This document shows, in pieces, positions 15,616-22,333 of a DNA stretch of 64,000 nucleotides. Both the position numbers and the translations under genes were made by a program. The notes beneath the pieces were generated by a model. It searched no databases and was not told where the DNA came from. It saw only the letters and a program-made list of their open reading frames with translations. Each line of letters opens with the position of its first letter. The first letter of the stretch is position 1. Origin of the DNA: Kribbella sp. ALI-6-A (GTDB lineage Bacteria > Actinomycetota > Actinomycetes > Propionibacteriales > Kribbellaceae); NCBI RefSeq assembly GCF_001984195.1, contig NZ_MTQN01000004.1, positions 1 to 64,000 of the forward strand, written 5' to 3'.

Positions 15616-16863
15616 TCAGCGGGGCTCGATCTCCCGCCAGTGCAGACCCCGGTCGACGCTCGTCGCGACCTTCGTCACCGCGGAACCCCGCAGCACCTGG
15701 CCGTAGAGCAGCTTCCCGTCGCCGGCGAGTTCCTCCAGGCCGGGATGCCCGGGCGACAACTGCGTCGCCTTCCCGTCGGCCAGCCGGTACAGCGCTGTCT
15801 GGCCTTGCTTCGACACCCCGAGCATCACCGCGGTCCCGTCGTTGAACGCGACCGGCCCGCCGCCGCGCGCCCACGGCCGGTCGGCGACGCTCGTCCACGT
15901 CGATCCGCGATCGGTCGACATCTTCAGCGTCCCGATCGCCTCGGCGGTGGCGCCATCCACCCAGGAGCTCGCCACCACGGTCGAGCCGTCCGGGCTGACC
16001 GCGATCCGGCTGCCCGGGTTGGCCGGGTCGAGCAGTGTCCGGTTCCAGGTCCGGCCGTCGTCGGTCCAGGCGATCTCGCTGCGGGATCCGCTCACGACGT
16101 CGCCGGCCACCACCCACCATCGCCCGGTCTCGTCCCGAACCGGCGACCGCGGGTGATCCAGCCCGGCCACGTCGAGCCTGCGCAGGGTGGCGTCCGCGAC
16201 GTTCAGCACCAGCAGGGTGGTGCCGACGGCTACCCGATCCAGGAGGATCTCCCCGGCGGTGAAGGTGCTGGTGGGCGGCGCGTACTGCAGCGGCGTTTCC
16301 ACCTTGCCCTTCGAGGTCAGCCGGACCAGCACAGCGTCAGCCCACGTACGGTCGTCGGCCGAGAACCCCTCGCCCGACGGCCCCGCCACCGCGATCGCCT
16401 CGTCGCCGACTTGCAAGGTCGCGTACGGCGCTCGCCGAGCCGGCGCGATCACCTTCGCCCCGTCCCGGCTGAGCACGGCGGCGTACTGGCACGGAGCCGT
16501 CGCGCACGAAGCCCAGGCCGCCGCCCAGCGCGAGGGCGTCGCGAACATCATCGAGCGCACCTCCGCATCCTGAGCCCGCACCACCGAATCCCCCGACTGC
16601 TCCGGCGGCACGAGCGGCTCGATCGACCCCGGCGCCGGAGCAGTGGGCACAGTCGCAACCGGCGGCACCTGCTCGGTTCCGGCCTTCTCCCCGAGCGGTA
16701 GCAGCGTCACCAGTACGGCGACCACCATGGCCGCCGCGACACCAGCGCCGGCAAGCGCCTGACGCCGACGCCGACGGCGGACACCGCGTCGCTCGAGCTG
16801 TTCGAACGGCGGCGGCTGGACGGTCTGCTGAACCGACCACGACAGGTTCTTCAGGTCAGACAT
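15616..16863 (-). CDS. Membrane-anchored BNR/sialidase-like beta-propeller, putative sigma-factor partner
   Basis: A 415-residue protein with a short cytoplasmic N-terminus (about 35 residues, with PPPFEQLERR and then an Arg cluster) and one membrane helix (about residues 36-56). A Pro/Ala linker follows, then an extracytoplasmic region with repeated Asp-box-like turns (TDDGRTW, STDRGSTW, SVDRGLHW) typical of exo-sialidase/BNR propellers. The sialidase FRIP motif and catalytic arginines are not evident, so enzymatic activity is doubtful. Its ATG overlaps the sigma-factor stop by eight bases. That coupling suggests a sensor or anti-sigma role, but the zinc-containing anti-sigma motif (HxxxCxxC) is absent. 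Confidence 0.75.
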   Translation of the reverse strand: MSDLKNLSWSVQQTVQPPPFEQLERRGVRRRRRRQALAGAGVAAAMVVAVLVTLLPLGEKAGTEQVPPVATVPTAPAPGSIEPLVPPEQSGDSVVRAQDAEVRSMMFATPSRWAAAWASCATAPCQYAAVLSRDGAKVIAPARRAPYATLQVGDEAIAVAGPSGEGFSADDRTWADAVLVRLTSKGKVETPLQYAPPTSTFTAGEILLDRVAVGTTLLVLNVADATLRRLDVAGLDHPRSPVRDETGRWWVVAGDVVSGSRSEIAWTDDGRTWNRTLLDPANPGSRIAVSPDGSTVVASSWVDGATAEAIGTLKMSTDRGSTWTSVADRPWARGGGPVAFNDGTAVMLGVSKQGQTALYRLADGKATQLSPGHPGLEELAGDGKLLYGQVLRGSAVTKVATSVDRGLHWREIEPR

Positions 16864-17371
16864 GGTCGACCTCCTCGACATCCTCCGCGAATTCACGAAC
16901 CAGCGGGGCGAGCCTGGCCCGCCCACGCGCCAGCCGGGCCTTCACCGTGCCCTCCGGCACGCCCAGCTGCAGTGCCACCTCCCGCACCGGCAGGTCGACG
17001 ATGTGGTGCAGCGTGATCGCCTCGCGCTGCTCCAGCGGCAGCTGCCGCAGCGCCGCCACGAGCGTGACGTGATCAGGCGACAGCCCCGGTACGGCGTCAG
17101 CCGGCGTCGAGGCGGCCGCCGTCCTCAGCAGCCCGCGGTACCGAGTCAGCCGGCGGAACCGGCGCCGCACCACGTTCAGCGCCACGGTGCGCAGCCAGGC
17201 CTCCGGGTTGTCCACCTGGGCGAACCGGCGCGGCTTCTCCACCGCCCGCACGAACGCCTCCTGGACGGCGTCCTCGGCCTCGCCGAGATTGCCGCAGATC
17301 GCGTACAGCTGCGCGACCAGCCGGCGGTAGCAACCGTCGTACAGGTCGCGCAGGGACTCGTCCTGTGCCAT
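16856..17371 (-). CDS. ECF (SigE-like) RNA polymerase sigma factor
   Basis: A 171-residue group 4 sigma factor. Region 2 (DLYDGCYRRLVAQLYAICG, then EDAVQEAFVRA and the DNA-melting NPEAWLRTVALN) covers about residues 8-75. Region 4 (LPLEQREAITLHHIVDL, then VREVALQLGVPEGTVKARL) covers about residues 112-150. A GGGGAGGG ribosome site precedes the ATG. The downstream propeller gene is translationally coupled. An AAC/CGT-type promoter upstream suggests autoregulation. The regulon is unknown; cell-envelope sensing is a guess from the extracytoplasmic partner. Confidence 0.88.
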   Translation of the reverse strand: MAQDESLRDLYDGCYRRLVAQLYAICGNLGEAEDAVQEAFVRAVEKPRRFAQVDNPEAWLRTVALNVVRRRFRRLTRYRGLLRTAAASTPADAVPGLSPDHVTLVAALRQLPLEQREAITLHHIVDLPVREVALQLGVPEGTVKARLARGRARLAPLVREFAEDVEEVDHV

Positions 17372-17402
17372 CCACCCTCCCCGGGCTCGTACTCACGCCT
17401 CG

Positions 17403-17427
17403 AACGACTCCTGAGCGTGGGTGGTTG
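17403..17427 (-). promoter_or_regulatory. Candidate ECF-type promoter for the sigma gene
   Basis: Read on the minus strand, CAACC (17427-17423), 16 bases, then CGTT (17406-17403), about 30 bases before the sigma-factor ATG. This resembles the AAC -35 and CGT -10 classes recognised by ECF factors, consistent with autoregulation. Confidence 0.4.
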
Positions 17428-17475
17428 GTTGCACCCGGACCTGGTTGTGACCTGGATCACCGCCAGAACGCAAAC

Positions 17476-17503
17476 GACGGCCCCCGGAAAACCGGGGGCC
17501 GTC
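17476..17503 (-). terminator. Strong hairpin terminator after the 64-residue gene
   Basis: Perfect 12-bp arms GACGGCCCCCGG (17476-17487) and CCGGGGGCCGTC (17492-17503) around an AAAA loop. It lies 12 bases beyond the small gene's stop in the minus direction and is followed there by GTTTG. Confidence 0.85.
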
Positions 17504-17515
17504 GAAGAAGATCGG

Positions 17516-17710
17516 TCAGAGGAACGTGCCGAGGCCGAACGCGGTCAGCGACAGGGCCAGGGCGACAGCGGCGGTGACGGCTTCGGCGCGGTCGCGCCGG
17601 GTGAGCCGGAGCCAGCCGAGGCGGGGGCGGTCGACGAGCGCGTAGAGCGCGGCGCGGGCCGCGGGCGGCTGGTCGACGGGGAGTTGCGGAGCTTCGAGAG
17701 TGCTGAGCAC
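17516..17710 (-). CDS. Small single-span membrane protein (64 aa)
   Basis: A GTG at 17710 follows GGGAAAGG nine bases upstream and opens a 64-residue frame ending just before a strong terminator. The product has a Pro-rich N-terminus, a basic middle (RPRLGWLRLTRRDRAEA) and one hydrophobic C-terminal helix (AVTAAVALALSLTAFGLG). I do not recognise the family. It lies between the sdh operon terminator and its own terminator, so it appears to be an independent transcript. The real start inside the longer open frame was chosen for the binding site. Confidence 0.6.
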   Translation of the reverse strand: MLSTLEAPQLPVDQPPAARAALYALVDRPRLGWLRLTRRDRAEAVTAAVALALSLTAFGLGTFL

Positions 17711-17808
17711 GGGAAAATGCCTTTCCCAACAAGTTGCTGCGGGCGACGGTCTGTACCCGACAGGAGATGGTCTCCACTTCGGGCCGGCCGCAAACCCCCG
17801 GACGCGAA

Positions 17809-17842
17809 AACGCCCCAGGACCCGCCGGGGACCTGGGGCGTT
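17809..17842 (-). terminator. Terminator of the sdh operon
   Basis: Perfect arms AACGCCCCAGG (17809-17819) and CCTGGGGCGTT (17832-17842) with a 12-base loop, starting 15 bases beyond the sdhB stop in the minus direction. Confidence 0.85.
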
Positions 17843-17856
17843 CGGTACGCCGGGGC

Positions 17857-18561
17857 TCAGACGCGCCGGAAGATCAGCGCGCGCTTGACCTCCTGGATCG
17901 CCTTGGTGACCTCGATGCCGCGCGGGCAGGCGTCGGTGCAGTTGAAGGTGGTCCGGCAGCGCCAGACGCCCTCCTTGTCGTTCAGGATCTCCAGCCGCTG
18001 CTCGGTGCCCTCGTCGCGGCTGTCGAAGATGAACCGGTGCGCGCCGACGATCGCCTGCGGGCCGAAGTACTGGCCGTCGGACCAGAACACCGGGCAGGAC
18101 GTCGTACAGGCGGCGCACAGGATGCACTTGGTGGTGTCGTCGAAGCGCTCCCGGTCGGCCTGGGACTGGATCCGCTCCCGGCTCGGCTCGTGGCCGTCTG
18201 TGACCAGGAACGGCATCACCGAGCGGTAGGCGTCGAAGAACGGCTCCATGTCGACGACCAGGTCCTTGAGCACCGGCAGGCCCTTGATCGGCTCGACGGT
18301 GATCTCCCTGTCCGGGTTCAGGTCCTTGATCAGCGTCTTGCAGGCCAGCCGGTTACGGCCGTTGATCCGCATCGCGTCCGACCCGCAGACCCCGTGCGCG
18401 CAGGACCGCCGGAACGTCAGCGTGCCGTCCTGCTCCCACTTGATCTTGTGCAGCGCGTCCAGGACCCGGTCGGTCGGCTGCAGGGTGACCGCGTAGGTCA
18501 CCCACTCGGCGTCCTCGGTGACCTCCGGGTTGTACCGCAGGATCTTGACCTTGACGTCCAT
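17857..18561 (-). CDS. sdhB: Succinate dehydrogenase iron-sulfur subunit
   Basis: A 234-residue subunit with all three cluster-binding regions: the [2Fe-2S] set (SCAHGVCGSD plus a later RLAC), and the [4Fe-4S]/[3Fe-4S] sets (CILCAACTTSCP and CRTTFNCTDACPRG). It passes electrons from the flavoprotein to the quinone site in the membrane. Its ATG overlaps the sdhA stop by one base (TGATG). It is the last gene of sdhCDAB, followed by a clear terminator. Confidence 0.95.
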   Translation of the reverse strand: MDVKVKILRYNPEVTEDAEWVTYAVTLQPTDRVLDALHKIKWEQDGTLTFRRSCAHGVCGSDAMRINGRNRLACKTLIKDLNPDREITVEPIKGLPVLKDLVVDMEPFFDAYRSVMPFLVTDGHEPSRERIQSQADRERFDDTTKCILCAACTTSCPVFWSDGQYFGPQAIVGAHRFIFDSRDEGTEQRLEILNDKEGVWRCRTTFNCTDACPRGIEVTKAIQEVKRALIFRRV

Positions 18562-20303
18562 CAGTACTTGCGCTCCATCGGCTTGTAGCGGGTCTGGACG
18601 ACCGGCTTGTAGTCCAGCCGGATGTTGACGTTGCCCTCGGCATCGACTTCGCGGTAGGCCATCGTGTGCCGCATGAAGTTCACGTCGTCGCGCTTGTCGT
18701 AGTCCTCGCGGAAGTGCCCGCCGCGCGACTCCTTGCGCTCCAGCGCCGAGACCACCAGCACCTCGGCCAGGTCGATCAGGAAGCCGAGCTCGACCGCCTC
18801 GAGCAGGTCGGTGTTGAACCGCTTGCCCTTGTCCTGGACGGCGACGTTCGCGAAGCGGCTCTTCAGCGCCTCGATGTCGACCAGTGCCTGCTTCAGCGAG
18901 CCCTCGGTCCGGTACACCTGCGCGTTCAGGTCCATCGTGGCCTGCAAGTCGGCCCGGATCGCGGCCACCCGCTCGCTGCCGGTGGCGTTGCGCAGGCCCT
19001 CGACCAGCTCGACGACGAACTCCTCGGGCCGCTCCGGCAGCTCCTCGAACTCGGCTGTCTCGGCGTACTCCGCCGCCGCGATGCCGGCCCGGCGGCCGAA
19101 CACGTTGATGTCGAGCAGCGAGTTCGTGCCCAGCCGGTTGGCGCCGTGCACGGACACGCAGGCGACCTCGCCGGCGGCGTACAGGCCGGGGATGACGTCG
19201 TCGTTGTTGGCCAGCGCCTCGCCCCGGATGTTGGTCGGGATGCCGCCCATCGCGTAGTGCGCGGTCGGGAAGACCGGGATCTGCTCGGTGTACGGCTCGA
19301 CGCCGAGATAGGTCCGGGCGAACTCGGTGATGTCCGGCAGCTTCGCGTCGATGTGCGCGGGCTCCAGGTGGGTCAGGTCGAGCATCACGTACGCGCCGTC
19401 GGGACCGCAGCCGCGGCCCTCACGAACCTCGTTGGCCATCGCCCGGGCGACCATGTCGCGCGGGGCCAGGTCCTTCACGGTCGGGGCGTAGCGCTCCATG
19501 AAGCGCTCGTTGTCCTTGTTGCGCAGGATGCCGCCCTCGCCGCGGGCGGCCTCCGACAGCAGTACGCCGAGGCCGGCCAGGCCGGTCGGGTGGAACTGGA
19601 AGAACTCCATGTCCTCCAGCGGCAGGCCCTTGCGCCACACGATGCCCATGCCGTCGCCGGTCAGGGTGTGCGCGTTCGAGGTGGTCCGGAAGACCTTGCC
19701 GAAGCCGCCGGAGGCGAACACGATCGACTTGGCCGAGAAGATGTGCAGCTCGCCGGTGGCCAGCTCGTAGGCGACCACACCGGTCGCCTTGCCGGCCACC
19801 ATCAGCAGGTCGAGCACGTAGAACTCGTTGAAGAACTCGACGTTCTGCTTGATGCACTGCTGGTACAGCGTCTGCAGGATCATGTGGCCGGTGCGGTCCG
19901 CGGCGAAGCAGGACCGCCGGACGACGGCCTCACCGTGGTTGCGGGTGTGACCGCCGAAGAAGCGCTGGTCGATCTTGCCCTCGGCCGTCCGGTTGAACGG
20001 CAGGCCCATCTTCTCCAGGTCCAGGACCGCGTCGACGGCCTCGCGGCACATCACCTCCGCGGCGTCCTGGTCGACCAGGAAGTCACCACCCTTGACCGTG
20101 TCGAAGGTGTGCCACTCCCAGTTGTCCTCCTCGACGTTGGCCAGCGCGGCGCACATGCCGCCCTGGGCCGCGCCGGTGTGCGACCGGGTCGGGTAGAGCT
20201 TGGTGAGCACGGCGGTCCGGGTCCGCTTGCTGGACTCCAGGGCCGCGCGCATACCCGCTCCGCCCGCGCCGACGATCACTACGTCGTACTGATGGCGCTG
20301 CAT
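18561..20303 (-). CDS. sdhA: Succinate dehydrogenase flavoprotein subunit
   Basis: A 580-residue flavoprotein. The FAD dinucleotide-binding motif VIVGAGGAGMRAAL is near the N-terminus. The region of the covalent-FAD His (SHTGAAQGGMCAAL) is near residue 45. The catalytic substrate-binding stretches (HPTGL, then GEVACVSVHGANRLGTNSLL) are in place. Full length for the family. It oxidises succinate to fumarate in the TCA cycle and is attached to the membrane by SdhC/SdhD. Twelve bases separate it from the sdhD stop. Confidence 0.96.
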   Translation of the reverse strand: MQRHQYDVVIVGAGGAGMRAALESSKRTRTAVLTKLYPTRSHTGAAQGGMCAALANVEEDNWEWHTFDTVKGGDFLVDQDAAEVMCREAVDAVLDLEKMGLPFNRTAEGKIDQRFFGGHTRNHGEAVVRRSCFAADRTGHMILQTLYQQCIKQNVEFFNEFYVLDLLMVAGKATGVVAYELATGELHIFSAKSIVFASGGFGKVFRTTSNAHTLTGDGMGIVWRKGLPLEDMEFFQFHPTGLAGLGVLLSEAARGEGGILRNKDNERFMERYAPTVKDLAPRDMVARAMANEVREGRGCGPDGAYVMLDLTHLEPAHIDAKLPDITEFARTYLGVEPYTEQIPVFPTAHYAMGGIPTNIRGEALANNDDVIPGLYAAGEVACVSVHGANRLGTNSLLDINVFGRRAGIAAAEYAETAEFEELPERPEEFVVELVEGLRNATGSERVAAIRADLQATMDLNAQVYRTEGSLKQALVDIEALKSRFANVAVQDKGKRFNTDLLEAVELGFLIDLAEVLVVSALERKESRGGHFREDYDKRDDVNFMRHTMAYREVDAEGNVNIRLDYKPVVQTRYKPMERKY

Positions 20304-20315
20304 ATGAAGACGTCC

Positions 20316-20777
20316 TTACTTGCAGACCGACAGCGTGCTGTTCGGGTCTAGGCAGGGATCGAAGGTGAAGATGACCAGGGTGCCGAGCACGACGATCACC
20401 ACGGAGGCGGTGATCAGCAGGGACTTCAACCAGAACCTGGTCTGGTCCTTCTCGGCGTAGTCGTTGATGATCGTGCGCATCCCGTTGGTGCCGTGCAGCA
20501 TCGCCAGCCACAGCATCAGCAGGTCCCAGACCTGCCACAGCGGGTTGGCCCACTTGCCGGCCACGAAACCGAAGTCGAGCGCGTTGATGCCGTCGCCGAG
20601 CATCAGGTTGACGAACAGGTGGCCGAGCACCAGCACCACCAGCGCCAGGCCGGACAGCCGCATGAACAGCCAGCCGTACAGCTCGAAGTTCGTCTGGCCG
20701 GACCGGTTGCGGCCGCCGCCCTTGAGCGAGCGGGAGCGGGTCGAGGAGCGCGGCTGGGCGATCTCGGGAGTGGTCAT
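20316..20777 (-). CDS. sdhD: Succinate dehydrogenase membrane anchor subunit
   Basis: A 153-residue protein with a basic N-terminal extension and three membrane helices (about residues 38-60, 80-98, 118-142). The first holds the RLSGLALVVLVLGHLFVN segment, where the His suits a heme ligand. The second carries WLAMLHGTNGMRTIINDY, typical of the quinone site in actinobacterial SdhD. It anchors SdhAB to the membrane. One base separates its start from the sdhC stop. Confidence 0.9.
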   Translation of the reverse strand: MTTPEIAQPRSSTRSRSLKGGGRNRSGQTNFELYGWLFMRLSGLALVVLVLGHLFVNLMLGDGINALDFGFVAGKWANPLWQVWDLLMLWLAMLHGTNGMRTIINDYAEKDQTRFWLKSLLITASVVIVVLGTLVIFTFDPCLDPNSTLSVCK

Positions 20778-20778
20778 C

Positions 20779-21156
20779 TCAGCCTCCGAAGACGTGGGTC
20801 AGGTGCCGGATCACGAACGGCACGAACAGCGCGACCCACACGACGCCCACGCCGATCATCAGCTGGCGCTGGTAGCGCGGGCCCTTGGCCCAGAAGTCCA
20901 CCAGGATCAGCCGGACGCCGTTGAAGGCGTGGAACAGGATCGCGGCGACCAGTCCGACCTCCATCAGGCCGACGACCGGGTTCTTGTAGGTCCCGATCAC
21001 CTCGTTGTACGCCTCCGGGGAGACCCGGACCAGCGCGGTGTCGAGCACGTGCACCAGCAGGAAGAAGAAGATCCCGACGCCGGTGATCCGGTGCAGTACC
21101 CACGACCACATGCCCTCGCGGCCGCGGTACAGGGTGCCGGCTGGTTTGCTGGGCAA
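20779..21156 (-). CDS. sdhC: Succinate dehydrogenase cytochrome b556 subunit
   Basis: A 125-residue three-helix cytochrome b subunit. WVLHRITGVGIFFFLLVHVLD near residues 19-39 combines the conserved HRxTG motif with a heme-ligand His, and LFHAFNGVRLILVDF is the second signature. It starts with TTG at 21156 preceded by GGAGG at seven bases; no ATG or GTG is better placed. First gene of the operon. Confidence 0.9.
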   Translation of the reverse strand: MPSKPAGTLYRGREGMWSWVLHRITGVGIFFFLLVHVLDTALVRVSPEAYNEVIGTYKNPVVGLMEVGLVAAILFHAFNGVRLILVDFWAKGPRYQRQLMIGVGVVWVALFVPFVIRHLTHVFGG

Positions 21157-21480
21157 ACCGATCCTCCGATCGGACGACAGACCGAGAGCCGGGGAACGCG
21201 ACGACTCCGGGGGCGGGGACTCAGCACGGGGCCGGGCTAGAAGGGGCCGCGATCGGCTCGGTCCGGAAGGGAACCAGACCGTAACTGATGCTATCGCTGT
21301 GCCGCGCCCGATCTTCGCCGCCTTCGTGTGACATCGATCTCCGTGGTGTCGCGGCCAGTGACCGGTCTCACTGGCCCGCGTTGTTTGCGCGCGATTGGCT
21401 CTCTTCGGTCGTCCTTTTCGGCTCTAGTGTCGGCAGAGTCGGCCCGGAGCCGGCGGGGAACGACCAGAGAGGGGACGACG
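21157..21480. other. Divergent intergenic region, sdh operon and MBL gene
   Basis: This 324-base gap must hold promoters in both directions. On the minus strand a TACGGT hexamer (21283-21278) is a candidate sdh -10 box, giving a leader of about 120 bases. On the plus strand TAGTGT (21425-21430) is a candidate for the MBL gene. Neither has a convincing -35 box. GAGAGGGG lies just before the MBL GTG. I see no further gene or repeat. Confidence 0.4.
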
Positions 21481-22296
21481 GTGAGTTTCTGGATCTGCGC
21501 GACCTGCGCGGTCGAGCACAGCGAGCAGGTCGAGGTCTGCGCGATCTGCGCCGACGAGCGGCAGTGGGTGCCGGCCGACGGCCAGCACTGGACCACCCTG
21601 GAGGAGCTGGCCGCGGCCGGCTACCGGGTGAACATCAAGGAGGTCGAACCCGGCCTGCACGGGATCACCTCCGAGCCCGGCGCCGGGATCGGCCAGCAGT
21701 CGATGCTGGTCTCGACCAGCGAGGGCAACCTGCTGTGGGACCCGATCGGCTACCTGGACGACGAGGCCGTCGAGGCGGTCCGGGCGCTCGGCGAGGTGAA
21801 GGCGATCATCGCGAGCCACCCGCACATGTACGGCGTACAGGTGGAGTGGAGCAAGCGGCTCGGCGACGTACCGGTGTACGTGTCGGAGGCCGACGCGGAG
21901 TGGGTCGCGCGCCAGGACCCGGTGATCCGGACGTGGTCGGGCACCCTCGAGCCGCTGCCCGGCGTGACGCTGATCCAGCCCGGCGGCCACTTCCCGGGCA
22001 GTGCGGTCGTGCACTGGGCCGACGGTGCCGAGGGCAAGGGCGTGATCCTCGCCGGCGACACCGTCTTCGCGAACCCCGACCGCACGTCGGTCAGCTTCAT
22101 GCGCTCCTACCCGAACCGCATCCCGCTGTCCGGCGCGGTCGTCGACCGGGTCGCCAAGGCCCTCGACGTCTTCCCCTACGACCGCCTGTACGGCAACTTC
22201 GGCGGCGCGATCCCGGTCGACGCCAAACAGGTCGTCCGGTTCTCCGCCGACCGCCACGCGGCGTGGGTCCGGGGGGACTTCGACCACCTGACGTGA
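21481..22296 (+). CDS. MBL-fold protein with N-terminal zinc ribbon
   Basis: A 271-residue protein. Residues about 4-20 form a W-x-C-x2-C-x10-C-x2-C pattern, the spacing of RanBP2-type zinc fingers. The rest is a metallo-beta-lactamase-like fold: ASHPHMYGVQ near residue 118, QPGGHFPGS near 165 and ILAGDTVFAN near 191. The usual HxHxDH is reduced to HPHMYG, lacking the Asp-His pair of the second metal site, so hydrolase activity may be altered or lost. The GTG at 21481 follows GAGAGGGG. Its substrate is unknown. Confidence 0.78.
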   Translation: MSFWICATCAVEHSEQVEVCAICADERQWVPADGQHWTTLEELAAAGYRVNIKEVEPGLHGITSEPGAGIGQQSMLVSTSEGNLLWDPIGYLDDEAVEAVRALGEVKAIIASHPHMYGVQVEWSKRLGDVPVYVSEADAEWVARQDPVIRTWSGTLEPLPGVTLIQPGGHFPGSAVVHWADGAEGKGVILAGDTVFANPDRTSVSFMRSYPNRIPLSGAVVDRVAKALDVFPYDRLYGNFGGAIPVDAKQVVRFSADRHAAWVRGDFDHLT

Positions 22297-22304
22297 ACCG
22301 CGGT

Positions 22305-22329
22305 GGTGCGGGGCGACCTGCCCCGCACC
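22305..22329. terminator. Bidirectional terminator, MBL and secreted propeller genes
   Basis: Perfect arms GGTGCGGGGC (22305-22314) and GCCCCGCACC (22320-22329) with a five-base loop, lying between two convergent stops. Confidence 0.8.
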
Positions 22330-22333
22330 GGCG

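Noticed and set aside
15616-16863. Active exo-alpha-sialidase
   Set aside because: Asp-box-like turns are present, but no FRIP motif or arginine triad is visible, and the coupling to a sigma factor suggests a sensor or partner.
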